DNA from: Mycobacteriales bacterium
Lineage (GTDB): Bacteria; Actinomycetota; Actinomycetes; JAFAQI01
Reading direction: 5' to 3'
NCBI GenBank assembly: GCA_035550055.1
Contig: DASZRO010000004.1
Span: 1-37,536 of the forward strand
Length of the DNA: 37,536 nt
The translations under genes were made by a program, and so were the position numbers. The notes beneath the pieces were generated by a model. That model was not told where the DNA came from and did no database searches. It saw only the letters and a program-made list of their open reading frames with translations. How positions within the stretch are numbered: the stretch's first letter is position 1; each line of letters opens with the position of its first letter. Below are positions 25,677-33,966 of the stretch, piece by piece.

Positions 25677-27419
25677 TCAGCTTCGCCGCTGCTTCGCCAC
25701 CGCGGCGATGCCGAGCAGCTCCTCGGCGTGGCCTCGCGCCAGCTCGGAGTCCTCCTGACCACCGAGCATCCGGGAGAGCTCGCGCAGCCGCAACTCGCCG
25801 TCGACCGGAGCCGCCGCGCTCGACGTGGGGCCGGCCCGGTCGGGCTTTGCCACGACGACGTGATGGTCGGCGAACGCGGCGACCTGCGGCAGATGCGTGA
25901 CGACCAGCACCTGGGCCGACGCGGCGAGCGCCGCCAGCCGGCGGCCGACCTCGACCGCCGCCCGGCCGCCCACCCCGGCATCCACCTCGTCGAAGACGAA
26001 GGTCGGCACCGGGTCGGCGCCGGCCAGCACGATCTCCAGGGCGAGCATCACCCGCGAGAGCTCCCCACCGGAGGCGCCGCGATGGAGGGCCCGTGCCGGC
26101 GCACCGTCGTGGGCGACCAGCCGGAACTCGACGTCGTCGACGCCGGCCGGCCCGAACGCGACGCTTGCCCCGTCGACGACGATGCCGTGCACGTCGTCGC
26201 GACGCCCGATCGAGACCTGCACCGCAGAGTGCGGCATCGCCAGCCCGGCGAGTTCGGCGGAGACCGCCGCCTCGAGCCGGGCGGCCGCGTCCGCCCGTGC
26301 CCGGGACAGCTGCGTCGCGGCGGCGGTCAGCTCGGCGAGCACCCCGTCACGGCGCCGTCCGAGCTCGGTGATCAGCCCGTCGTCGTCGCCGAGCTCGGCC
26401 AGCCGCACCCGTGCCTGCTCGGCCCAGTCGAGGACGGCCTCGACGTCGGCGCCGTACCGCTTCGTCAGAGCCGAGATCTTGGCCATCCGGTCCTGAACCA
26501 CCGCGAGCCGCGCCGGGTCCGCCTCGAGCCGGTCCAGGTAGCCGGAGACGTCAGCCGCGACGTCGGCGAGCAGATACGAGACCTCCGCAAGTCGCGTCGC
26601 GATGGCGTCGAGCTCGGGATCGTGACCGCCGACAGCCTCGAGATCGCGACGCGCGATAGCGGTCAGGCTGAGGACGTCGTCGCCGTCGCGATCGTCCTCG
26701 CCCCGGTGCAGCGCGAGCCGGGCGGTCGCCGCTGCTGCCCGCAACGCTTCGGCGTGCGCAAGACGGGCGAGCTCCGCGGCGAGCGTCGCGTCCTCACCGG
26801 GCGACGGCGCGACGGCGTCGATGTCGGCAAGACCGTGCCGCAGGGCGTCGGCCTCCAAGGTGCGCTCGCGCCGGTTGGCGGTGACCGCCTCCAGCTCGGC
26901 ACGGATCGTGGCGAGCGCGGCGAACGCCCGCCGGTACTCCGCCAGTGGCTTGCTGACCGCTGCTGCGCCGAAGCTGTCCAACACGCCCCGTTGCACGCTC
27001 GGTCGCAGCAGACCGCGCTGGTCGGCCTGCCCGTGCACCGTCACGAGATCGTCGGCGAGGGACGTGAGGATCCCTGCCGGCACCGACCGTCCCCCGACGA
27101 ACGCCCGGGAGCGGCCGTCCGCGTTGATCGTGCGTACGACGACCACCTCGTCGCCGTCGAGCTCACCGCCGGCCTCCTCGACGGCTGCGGCGACCGGACC
27201 GTCCGGCGCCACCCGGAAGCGCCCCTCGACCTCGGCCCGGTCGTACCCGGCGCGGACCAGCCCGCTGTCGGCGCGCCCGCCCAGCAGCAGGCCGAGGCCG
27301 GTCAGCAACATCGTCTTGCCTGCGCCGGTCTCACCGGTGACGGCGGTGAAACCCTCACCGAAGCTCAACGCCGCCTCGTCGATGGCACCGAGGCCTCGTA
27401 GCCGCAGCTCGACGAGCAC
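25677..27419 (-). CDS. recN: DNA repair protein RecN
   Basis: A 580-residue SMC-like ATPase for double-strand break repair. The N-terminal P-loop is GETGAGKTMLLTGLGLLLGG (30-49). The coiled-coil arms occupy about 150-370. The C-terminal half has the ABC signature GASGGELSRVMLALE and Walker B TFVFDEVDAGVGG. The GTG at 27419 has no Shine-Dalgarno, but TAGGCT six bases upstream looks like a leaderless -10. I saw no actinobacterial LexA box (GAAC-N4-GTTC) upstream. It follows the DUF1501 gene; in M. tuberculosis recN directly follows nadK. Confidence 0.96.
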   Translation of the reverse strand: MLVELRLRGLGAIDEAALSFGEGFTAVTGETGAGKTMLLTGLGLLLGGRADSGLVRAGYDRAEVEGRFRVAPDGPVAAAVEEAGGELDGDEVVVVRTINADGRSRAFVGGRSVPAGILTSLADDLVTVHGQADQRGLLRPSVQRGVLDSFGAAAVSKPLAEYRRAFAALATIRAELEAVTANRRERTLEADALRHGLADIDAVAPSPGEDATLAAELARLAHAEALRAAAATARLALHRGEDDRDGDDVLSLTAIARRDLEAVGGHDPELDAIATRLAEVSYLLADVAADVSGYLDRLEADPARLAVVQDRMAKISALTKRYGADVEAVLDWAEQARVRLAELGDDDGLITELGRRRDGVLAELTAAATQLSRARADAAARLEAAVSAELAGLAMPHSAVQVSIGRRDDVHGIVVDGASVAFGPAGVDDVEFRLVAHDGAPARALHRGASGGELSRVMLALEIVLAGADPVPTFVFDEVDAGVGGRAAVEVGRRLAALAASAQVLVVTHLPQVAAFADHHVVVAKPDRAGPTSSAAAPVDGELRLRELSRMLGGQEDSELARGHAEELLGIAAVAKQRRS

Positions 27420-27425
27420 GAGATC

Positions 27426-27431
27426 AGCCTA
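27426..27431 (-). promoter_or_regulatory. Putative leaderless -10 element of recN
   Basis: TAGGCT on the minus strand, then exactly six bases, then the recN GTG (27419). No good -35. Just upstream, 27435-27449 is a G+C-only dyad-rich stretch (CCGCGG repeated) that might terminate the DUF1501 transcript. Confidence 0.5.
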
Positions 27432-27454
27432 GGTCCGCGGCGGCCGCGGGCCTG

Positions 27455-28711
27455 CTATTGGCGCGTCAGCCCGACCGGTTCGAACCGCAGGTCGGGGAAG
27501 ACCCGCCCGAGGCGATGGTTGTGCAGCCGCGCGGTGATCACCTCACCGACGACCTGGCGGTAGTCGGTGGTGACCGCCAAGTCGCCGTAGTCGAGCGCGC
27601 GCTCACCCAGGCCGGGCCACCTGGTGAACACCCTTCCGCCACGAATCCCGCGCCCGAGCACGAACATCACGTTGCCGTGGCCGTGGTCGGTGCCACCGCC
27701 ACTGTTCTCCTCGACCCGCCGGCCGAACTCACTCATCACCACGACGGTCGTACGGTCCATCTCCTCGGCCAGGTCGGTCGTGAACGCCGCGAGGCACGCC
27801 CCCAGGTCGGTGAGCAGCGCCGGCAGCGCGGCGTTCTGGCCGACGTGGGTGTCCCAGCTGAAGCCGTCGACGCCGTACGCATCGACGGTCACCGCTTCCA
27901 GCGCCGGCACGTTCTTGACGACCTTGGCGATGTCCTCGAGGGCCGCGCCGAGCAGCGAGCGCGGATAGCTGACGCCGTGAGAAGGGGCGTAGGGACGGTT
28001 GCGAACCGCGGCGACCTGTCGCAGCGCCGCGAACGTCTCGTGGGCGGCTTCGGTGGCCGGGCGGCCGGTGTCGCTGTAGAGCCGGTCGAGCGCCTTCATG
28101 ACCAGGTCGTAGGAGGCGGAGACGGTGTCGAGCTGGAACGTCTCCAGTCCCGACATCGCCGTGGTGTGGTCCCAGCCGATGAGGCTGGCCGCGACGTGAG
28201 TACCGAACGAGACCGCGCGCAAGGTGTTCGTCGCTTGCGGGCGGCACAGCAGGTGGCGGGCCAGCCAACCGGTGGACAGCCCCGGGTCGTCCGAGCCGGC
28301 CTCCATGGTGGCCTGCGCGTCGAAGTGCGAGTAGCCGGCGGTGGTGTCCAGCCCGGTCGCCTGGACGACGGCGAGCTCCCGGTTGCGCCACAGCGGCAGC
28401 AACGCGGCGAGTGCCGGGTGCAACCCGAAGCGCCCGTCGAGGTCGTGGACGCTGTGCTGCGGTACGGCGAGGGTCGGCCGCAACCGGTAGTAGTCGGCGT
28501 CATGGTGCGGCACGACCAGGGACAGCCCGTCCACCGCCCCGCGTAGGAACACCACGACCAGGCGCCCGGCCGCAGGTGCGTCCGGCGAAGCGTCGGCGGC
28601 GAAGGCGTAACGGGGCAGCGCCGACGGCGTCGCCATCGCCGCCAGTCCGAGAGCGCAGCCACGGGTCAGCAGTCCCCGCCTGGACAGTGCTCCGGCCGCG
28701 CCCGCGGTCAT
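27455..28711 (-). CDS. DUF1501 family protein, Tat-exported
   Basis: A 418-residue secreted protein. The N-terminus has a twin-arginine signal, SRRGLLTRG (R11, R12) followed by a hydrophobic run and AFA at about 36-38. The body is typical DUF1501: VVVFLRGAVDGLSLVVPHHD, GYSHFDAQATMEAG, VVVMSEFGRRVEENSGGGTDHG and GHGNVMFVLGRGIRGG. The His/Asp-rich blocks are reminiscent of the alkaline phosphatase/sulfatase fold, but no activity is proven for the family. The ATG at 28711 overlaps the DUF1800 stop as ATGA. The two families occur together in many bacteria. Both are absent from the equivalent mycobacterial locus. Confidence 0.9.
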   Translation of the reverse strand: MTAGAAGALSRRGLLTRGCALGLAAMATPSALPRYAFAADASPDAPAAGRLVVVFLRGAVDGLSLVVPHHDADYYRLRPTLAVPQHSVHDLDGRFGLHPALAALLPLWRNRELAVVQATGLDTTAGYSHFDAQATMEAGSDDPGLSTGWLARHLLCRPQATNTLRAVSFGTHVAASLIGWDHTTAMSGLETFQLDTVSASYDLVMKALDRLYSDTGRPATEAAHETFAALRQVAAVRNRPYAPSHGVSYPRSLLGAALEDIAKVVKNVPALEAVTVDAYGVDGFSWDTHVGQNAALPALLTDLGACLAAFTTDLAEEMDRTTVVVMSEFGRRVEENSGGGTDHGHGNVMFVLGRGIRGGRVFTRWPGLGERALDYGDLAVTTDYRQVVGEVITARLHNHRLGRVFPDLRFEPVGLTRQ

Positions 28712-30318
28712 CGCAGCTCCATGTACTCGCTGGCGAGAATCGCGAACTCGATCGCGCCGTGCGCGGGGGTGCCGCCGGCGCGCCAGGCCGAGGACGGCTG
28801 CTCGTGCGGGTCGAGCCCGGCGATCGCCGCGATCGCGTGCCGGTGCTCCCGGCGTACCGACTGGCCGGTGATCCGTTCCGCCGCCGCGGCGATGATGCCG
28901 TCGACCGTGATCCCCTGGTGCCACGCCGCCGCGGCCGGACCGCGGGTGCGGGTGAACGGCGGCGCCGTACCGCCCGGGTTCGCCAGCCAACCCATCAGCT
29001 GCCAGGTCTGCAACGTCGTGTTCGAGTTCAGCCACGCGTGGCCGACGTCCGGATAGCCGTTGGGAGCAACCCACTCCGACGGGACGTGGCCCGCCGCTCG
29101 TAGGAAGTTCAGGTAGGCGCCCCAGCTCAGCACGGCCTTCACCGACGTGGCGCCCAGGTCGGGCAGCTGTCCCCACGTCCAGCCCATCCCGCGGACGGCG
29201 GCCGCAAACGTGTCCCCCGGCCTGCGGGCCTTCTGCCCGCGACTGGCGAAGAACTCGTCCTGCTCGACGATGAAGCGCAACGTCGAGCCGATCTCCGTCC
29301 CGTTGCGCAGGTAGTGGCGTGCCACCCGGTCGATCAGCGAGGCGGACGGGGTGTCGCTGACGTAGTGCACCAGCAGGCGACGCGCGACCGTACGCGCGGT
29401 CGCCGGACGGTGGGCGAGGTACTCGGCGAAGTCACGGATCAGGTGCTCACCGTTCGCCGACCGGTTGGCCGTCTTGAAGCCGACGATCTCGAGATGGCCG
29501 GTGTAGTGCAACGCCGGGTTGTACTCGTACTCCCACGTCGTGGGGTTGATCGTGGCGCCGGTGAGCAGCTTCGCGTACGCCTTCACGTCGCGTTCGGTGA
29601 AGTGCCCGAGGCCGACGGTGTGCAGCTCGAGGTCCTCGCGGGCGAGGTTCTCGACCGGGTACTCCTTGTTGGACAGCCACTGGTCGAGGTAGGTCAGCAT
29701 CGCCGGCGCGGTCAGCACCGCGGCCAGCAGCTCGGCGAACGAGCCGGCGGCACGAGGGCGCACCACCTCGGTGTCGTAGCTGAACCTGGTCCACGGCAGG
29801 AACTGCTTCTCGACCAGGGAGCACACGTTGAAGTGGTCGAGCCACACCTCGCCGAGGCGGGCCAGCACCTGGTTCTCGGAGAAGATCGTCCGCGACAGCG
29901 TTGCCCACTCGTAGGCCTGGATGGCCTCGTAGCTGTCGGCGGCGTACGCCTGCGCCATCCGGGCCGGCGCCATCGTCAGCAGCGGGAACTGCAGCGCGAG
30001 CAGCGTCTCGTGCAGGTCCTTGCCGCCGGCCAGCTGCTTGGCCAGCCACGCGGACGTCCCCATGGAACGGACGGTCGCGAGGTCGGCGGGCGTGGGTCCG
30101 TAGCCCAGCCGGCGCAGCGCGTGCAGCGCGTGATCATCGGGAACCGTGACCGGTACGCCGGAGCGCGGCCGCGCCCGGCCGGTCGTCACCGCGGCCGCCG
30201 TCGCTGTGGGAATCGCCGTCACGGCCACGCCGCCTGCCGCGGCGGCGAGCAGGCCACGGCGTCCGAGCACGCTTCGACCAACGATCGCCCCGGCGGCCGG
30301 TGACGAGACCTCGCTCAC
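28708..30318 (-). CDS. DUF1800 family protein, Tat-exported
   Basis: A 536-residue secreted protein. The signal has GRRGLLAAAAGGVAV (R20, R21), a twin-arginine type, then TATAAA near 38-43. DUF1800 features include HALRRLGYGPTPADL, WLAKQLAG, LARLGEVWLDHFNV (about 140-153), TYLDQWLSN, ENLARELHT-like (read ENLAREDLELHT), FTERDVKAYAKLLTG and WVAPNGYPDVG. The ENLARE motif carries an extra Asp compared with the usual ENLARELLEL. The GTG at 30318 overlaps nadK as GTGA. The family's function is unknown; exported DUF1800/DUF1501 pairs are thought to act on extracellular substrates, which is inference. Confidence 0.9.
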   Translation of the reverse strand: MSEVSSPAAGAIVGRSVLGRRGLLAAAAGGVAVTAIPTATAAAVTTGRARPRSGVPVTVPDDHALHALRRLGYGPTPADLATVRSMGTSAWLAKQLAGGKDLHETLLALQFPLLTMAPARMAQAYAADSYEAIQAYEWATLSRTIFSENQVLARLGEVWLDHFNVCSLVEKQFLPWTRFSYDTEVVRPRAAGSFAELLAAVLTAPAMLTYLDQWLSNKEYPVENLAREDLELHTVGLGHFTERDVKAYAKLLTGATINPTTWEYEYNPALHYTGHLEIVGFKTANRSANGEHLIRDFAEYLAHRPATARTVARRLLVHYVSDTPSASLIDRVARHYLRNGTEIGSTLRFIVEQDEFFASRGQKARRPGDTFAAAVRGMGWTWGQLPDLGATSVKAVLSWGAYLNFLRAAGHVPSEWVAPNGYPDVGHAWLNSNTTLQTWQLMGWLANPGGTAPPFTRTRGPAAAAWHQGITVDGIIAAAAERITGQSVRREHRHAIAAIAGLDPHEQPSSAWRAGGTPAHGAIEFAILASEYMELR

Positions 30319-31208
30319 CGCCCGCTCCACCCCTGGACCGGCAGCTTGAACTTCTCGACGAGCCGGTCGGTGAACGGCGCGCTGCGAAGTCGCACCAGCC
30401 GGACCGGTTCCTTGCTGGGCAGGATCTCGAGCCGGTCGCCGGGCTGGAGCGGGCGGCTGCGCCGGCCGTCGCAGAACAACACGGCGGTCGACGTCGAGTC
30501 CGCGAGCTCGATGGCGACGGTGGAATCCGGTGAGACCACGAGCGGTCGCGCGAACAGCGCGTGTGCGCTGATCGGGACCACCAGGACCGCCTGCACCGAT
30601 GGCCACACCACCGGCCCGCCGGCGGAGAACGCGTAGGCCGTCGAGCCGGTCGGCGTCGCGCAGACCAGCCCGTCGCACCCCCAGCGGGACAGCGGTCGTC
30701 CGTCGATCTCGAGGATCAGGTTGACCATGTGCTCTCGGCTGTCCTTCTCGACCGACACGTCGTTGAGCGCCCAGTCGTGGATGACCTCGCTGCCGTCACG
30801 CCAGACCTTCACGTCGAGCGCGAGGCGATCCTCGACGTCGTAGTCGCCGGCGAGGATCGCCGTTGCGGTCGCGTCGAGGGACATCGGGTCGGTTTCGGCG
30901 AGAAACCCGACGTGTCCGAGGTTCACCCCGAGCAGGGCGGTGCCGTTCGGCCGGGCGTACTCGGCAGCACGCAGCAGCGTTCCGTCGCCGCCGAACGCCA
31001 CGACGAGCTCGGCGTCGCCGGCCGCGTGGAGGTCGTCGGGCACGATGGTCACTTCGGCGCAGCCGACATCGGCTGCCTCGGGGGCGAACAACCGGACCTC
31101 GATGCCCGCGGCGACGAGCCGGTCGCCCAGCTCTCGTGCCGCGGCGGTCGCGCCGGGCCTGCCGCTGTGGACGACCAGGAGGACCGAGCGGCGGGCGGTC
31201 TCACTCAT
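30315..31208 (-). CDS. nadK: NAD kinase
   Basis: A 297-residue enzyme making NADP from NAD with ATP or polyphosphate. The phosphate-binding motif is FGGDGTLLRAA (GGDGT at 73-77). LGVNLGHVGFLAE, ALNDVSVEK and CDGLVCATPTGSTAYAFSAGGP, which I read in two halves, are the other conserved blocks. I chose the ATG at 31208 because it overlaps the tlyA stop as ATGA; an upstream in-frame start would add 23 basic residues without family similarity. The tlyA-nadK order is conserved in actinobacteria. Confidence 0.96.
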   Translation of the reverse strand: MSETARRSVLLVVHSGRPGATAAARELGDRLVAAGIEVRLFAPEAADVGCAEVTIVPDDLHAAGDAELVVAFGGDGTLLRAAEYARPNGTALLGVNLGHVGFLAETDPMSLDATATAILAGDYDVEDRLALDVKVWRDGSEVIHDWALNDVSVEKDSREHMVNLILEIDGRPLSRWGCDGLVCATPTGSTAYAFSAGGPVVWPSVQAVLVVPISAHALFARPLVVSPDSTVAIELADSTSTAVLFCDGRRSRPLQPGDRLEILPSKEPVRLVRLRSAPFTDRLVEKFKLPVQGWSGR

Positions 31209-32002
31209 TGCGGCCCGGCGGCGACGGCTGCTGTGATCGCTGCGTCGTCGGGCGACGCGGCACCGGCGCGCAGCCACAGGAAGTACTCCACGTTGCCGGA
31301 CGGCCCGGGCAGCGGGCTCGCCACAACCCCCTCCATGCCGAGTCCGAGGCGGTCGGCGTACGCCGCGACCTTCGCGACGGTGGCAGCGCGGACCGCAGGG
31401 TCACGCACAACGCCGCCCGCGCCGACCACGCCCCGCCCTGCCTCGAACTGCGGCTTCACCATCACCACCAGATCACCGTCCGGCGCCAGGCACCCGCTGA
31501 GCGCTTCGAGCACGACCGTCAACGAGATGAACGACAGGTCGGCGACGACGAGGTCGACCGCGCCGCCGATCGCCGTCGGTGTGAGGCTGCGCGCGTTGGT
31601 GCGGTCGAGCACTCGAACCCGGGGGTTCGATGCCAGGGACCAGGCAAGCTGGCCGTAGCCGACGTCGACCGCGATCACCTCGCGAGCACCGCGTCGCAGC
31701 AGAACCTGGGTGAACCCGCCGGTCGACGCCCCGGCGTCCAGGCAGCGCCGGTCGGTCACCGCGAGCGCCGGCCAGTGGTCGAGCGCGCCGGCGAGCTTGT
31801 GGGCGCCGCGCGACACGGAGTCGTCGGTCGGGCTGCTGGAGACCTGGACCGAGGCCGCCGGGTCCACTGCGGTCGCCGGCTTGCTGGCGGGCATCCCGGC
31901 AACGCGCACCCGGCCGGCGGTGACCAGGTCTACGGCGTCCTGGCGGGACCGCGCGAGCCCGCGGCGCACCAGCTCGACGTCGAGGCGGTTCTTCGCGGGC
32001 AT
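31205..32002 (-). CDS. tlyA: rRNA (cytidine-2'-O)-methyltransferase TlyA
   Basis: A 265-residue methyltransferase that in mycobacteria modifies both 16S and 23S rRNA and confers capreomycin susceptibility. The N-terminal S4-type RNA-binding domain (about 5-60) reads RLDVELVRRGLARSRQDAV. The Rossmann methyltransferase domain has the SAM motif CLDAGASTGGFTQVLL (about 87-102), DVGYGQLAW, and VVADLSFISL (about 150-159). The catalytic lysine is in VMVKPQFEAG. The start at 32002 is four bases after the small upstream gene. It leads a coupled run with nadK, DUF1800 and DUF1501. Confidence 0.95.
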   Translation of the reverse strand: MPAKNRLDVELVRRGLARSRQDAVDLVTAGRVRVAGMPASKPATAVDPAASVQVSSSPTDDSVSRGAHKLAGALDHWPALAVTDRRCLDAGASTGGFTQVLLRRGAREVIAVDVGYGQLAWSLASNPRVRVLDRTNARSLTPTAIGGAVDLVVADLSFISLTVVLEALSGCLAPDGDLVVMVKPQFEAGRGVVGAGGVVRDPAVRAATVAKVAAYADRLGLGMEGVVASPLPGPSGNVEYFLWLRAGAASPDDAAITAAVAAGPQ

Positions 32003-32006
32003 CCGG

Positions 32007-32219
32007 TCACCGCCCGTCGTCGTCCAGCTCGGCGAGAGCGTCGTGGAGCTGTCGCTGGACGTCGTCGAAGATCTCGACGTGCGCCTCTACCGGCACCTCA
32101 GCGAGATCCTGCAACCGCGCCAGGGCAGCGTCGACGGCCGCGACTCCGGTCGGCTCGCCGGGGGCGGGCGCACCGGCGGCACCGGCAGCTGCGGCTGCGG
32201 TTTGCGGCTGCTCCGACAC
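32007..32219 (-). CDS. Small acidic protein upstream of tlyA
   Basis: A 70-residue protein. The first 28 residues are Ala/Gly/Pro-rich. The conserved part reads GVAAVDAALARLQDLAEVP followed by HVEIFDDVQRQLHDALAELD, matching short hypothetical proteins found before tlyA in streptomycetes and relatives. It is predicted to be two amphipathic helices; I know no function. The GTG at 32219 is preceded by TACCGT and six bases, so a leaderless start fits. A longer open frame continues upstream across the divergent gene and is not credible. Confidence 0.78.
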   Translation of the reverse strand: MSEQPQTAAAAAGAAGAPAPGEPTGVAAVDAALARLQDLAEVPVEAHVEIFDDVQRQLHDALAELDDDGR

Positions 32220-32225
32220 GCTGTG

Positions 32226-32231
32226 ACGGTA
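32226..32231 (-). promoter_or_regulatory. Putative leaderless -10 of the small gene-tlyA-nadK run
   Basis: TACCGT on the minus strand, six bases (CACAGC), then GTG at 32219. It is the mirror arrangement of the plus-strand element at 32262-32267, 30 bases away. Confidence 0.5.
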
Positions 32232-32261
32232 GCCGACTGCGCCCTCGCGCGGGTGACCGAT

Positions 32262-32267
32262 TAGCGT
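32262..32267 (+). promoter_or_regulatory. Putative leaderless -10 of the SCP2-like gene
   Basis: TAGCGT, six bases (TTGCGG), then GTG at 32274. No Shine-Dalgarno is present and the -35 is weak. The position favours the GTG over the in-frame TTG at 32268, which would fall upstream of the transcription start. Confidence 0.5.
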
Positions 32268-32273
32268 TTGCGG

Positions 32274-32630
32274 GTGGCCACGGCTAAACAGTGCCGCGCT
32301 GCGCTCGACCGGCTGGTCGAGTCCGTGGAGGACGTCGATCCCGAGCTGCGCGCGAAGCACATCCCACAACGCACCGTCCTGTGCCTCGTCCGCGACCTTG
32401 ACGTCGTGTTCACCGCCCGGCTCGACGCAGACGGCGTCCATGACCTCGTCCAGGCTCCCGCCGGCACGCAGGTGGAGTCGAAGGACGTGCGGCTCAGCTT
32501 GGACAGCGACGACCTCATCGCCCTCGCGATGGGCCGGGAGGACTTCGTGACCGCGTGGTTGCGCGGCAAGGTGCACGTGTCGGCCTCGGTCCGCGACATG
32601 CTCCGGTTGCGCTCGCTGTTCGGACTGTGA
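32274..32630 (+). CDS. SCP2 sterol-binding-domain-like protein
   Basis: A 118-residue protein from the GTG at 32274 (VATAKQCRAALDRLVESV). Features of the SCP2 fold are TVLCLVRDLDVVFTARLDADGVHDLV (strands of the sheet), RLSLDSDDLIALAMGREDF (about 75-93) and AWLRGKVHVSASVRDMLRLRSLF at the C-terminus, the helix lining the hydrophobic tunnel. Such stand-alone SCP2 proteins are common beside tlyA in actinobacteria; they may bind lipids, but no ligand is known. It is transcribed away from the tlyA group. Confidence 0.78.
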   Translation: MATAKQCRAALDRLVESVEDVDPELRAKHIPQRTVLCLVRDLDVVFTARLDADGVHDLVQAPAGTQVESKDVRLSLDSDDLIALAMGREDFVTAWLRGKVHVSASVRDMLRLRSLFGL

Positions 32631-32669
32631 GCGGTCCGCCCGGCCGCGGCCGGCGGGTGGCCCGCCCCG

Positions 32670-32675
32670 TAGCAT
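32670..32675 (+). promoter_or_regulatory. Putative leaderless -10 of the DUF1015 gene
   Basis: TAGCAT followed by seven bases and the ATG at 32683. No Shine-Dalgarno. A third case of the same layout within 450 bp. Confidence 0.45.
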
Positions 32676-32682
32676 CGCCGCC

Positions 32683-33957
32683 ATGACCAAGCCGCCGCGT
32701 CCCGACGGACTCGTCCTGGCCCCGTTCCGGGCGCTTCGCTACAGCTCGTCCACCACGCTGGCGAGCGTTCTCGCCCCGCCGTACGACGTGATCAGTCCCG
32801 CCGAGCAGTCGGAGCTCGAGGCCCGCGACCCGGCGAACGTGGTGCGCCTGACGCTGCCACGCGACGATGCGGGGCCGGACAGCCGCTACGCCGCGGCCGG
32901 GCGGCAGCTGGACGCCTGGCGGGCGGACGGGACGCTGGTGGCCGATGACACTGCCGCGGTCTACGTCTACGAGCAGCACGCCCACGGACACACCCAGCGG
33001 GGACTGGTCGGGGCCCTCGGCCTGACACCGGCAGAGGACCAGATCGTGCTCCCCCACGAGAACACGATGGCCGGTCCTGTCGCTGACCGCCTCGCCTTGA
33101 TGGCGGCGACGGCCGCCGACCTCGAGATGATCTTCCTGGTGTACGACGGGGGTGGCGCTGCCAGCCAGGCCGTCGCCGACGCCGATCGCACTTCCCCATT
33201 GGTCGAGACCACCACCCCGGACGGCACGCGGCACCGGCTGTGGGCGATCACCGACCCGGCGGCCCTCGACGCGATCGCCGCCGACCTCCACCCGCGGCGC
33301 GCGGTCATCGCCGACGGACATCACCGGTACGCGACGTTCCTGCGCTACCAGGCGGACCGTCATGCCGCCGGGGACGGCGACGGGCCGTGGGATCTCGGGC
33401 TGGCGTTCCTCGTCGACGGCTCGGCCTTCGGACCAGAGGTCCACGCCATCCACCGTGCGGTCCCGGGGCTGCCACCGTCCAGGGCCGCTGAGCTCGCCGG
33501 CGGCGGCTTCACCGCGACCGAGGTGGCCGGCAGCCTTGCTGACGCCGAGCGGGCACTCGCGGAGGCCGGACAGATCGGGCCCGCGTTCGTGGTCACCGAC
33601 GGGGCGAGCCACTGGCTGCTCACCGAGCCCGACCCGGCGAAGCTGCAGGCCGCCATGCCGCCCGAGCGGTCCGACGCCTGGCGGGCGCTGGACGTCGCGA
33701 TCGCCCACGCGTTTTTGATCCGTGCGCTGTGGCAGCTCGAGGACAACGAGGAGGTCGTCGAGTTCCACCACGACGTACCGGCCGCGGTCGAGGCCGCGAA
33801 GGCCAGTGGTGGCACGGCGCTGCTGCTCAACCCGACCCCCGTCGCCGACGTGGCGGCGGTGGCGGCGGCCGGTGATCGGATGCCCCGCAAGTCGACCCTG
33901 TTCGTGCCGAAACCGGCGACCGGCCTGCTGATCCGCGCGTTCGCCGACGCCGGCTAG
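32683..33957 (+). CDS. DUF1015 domain-containing protein
   Basis: A 424-residue soluble protein of the DUF1015 family. Conserved elements are LAPFRALRYSSS at the N-terminus, LAPPYDVISPAEQSEL (about 30-45), NVVRLTLPRDD, and the most conserved motif ADGHHRYATFLRYQ (about 207-220), likely part of an active or ligand site. The family has been proposed to act on serine or related small molecules in some bacteria; I would not assign a reaction here. It follows the SCP2-like gene by 52 bases with its own possible promoter. Confidence 0.88.
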   Translation: MTKPPRPDGLVLAPFRALRYSSSTTLASVLAPPYDVISPAEQSELEARDPANVVRLTLPRDDAGPDSRYAAAGRQLDAWRADGTLVADDTAAVYVYEQHAHGHTQRGLVGALGLTPAEDQIVLPHENTMAGPVADRLALMAATAADLEMIFLVYDGGGAASQAVADADRTSPLVETTTPDGTRHRLWAITDPAALDAIAADLHPRRAVIADGHHRYATFLRYQADRHAAGDGDGPWDLGLAFLVDGSAFGPEVHAIHRAVPGLPPSRAAELAGGGFTATEVAGSLADAERALAEAGQIGPAFVVTDGASHWLLTEPDPAKLQAAMPPERSDAWRALDVAIAHAFLIRALWQLEDNEEVVEFHHDVPAAVEAAKASGGTALLLNPTPVADVAAVAAAGDRMPRKSTLFVPKPATGLLIRAFADAG

Positions 33958-33966
33958 CCGCAGTCG

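Noticed and set aside
25728-27401. 557-codon open frame on the plus strand
   Set aside because: It is the antisense frame of recN, with low-complexity composition and no motif.
27420-27480. LexA/SOS box upstream of recN
   Set aside because: No GAAC-N4-GTTC-like sequence is present near the recN start.
32007-32690. 227-codon reading for the small gene before tlyA
   Set aside because: The extra upstream part crosses the divergent SCP2-like gene and has no similarity. The GTG at 32219 with a -10 six bases away explains the start better.
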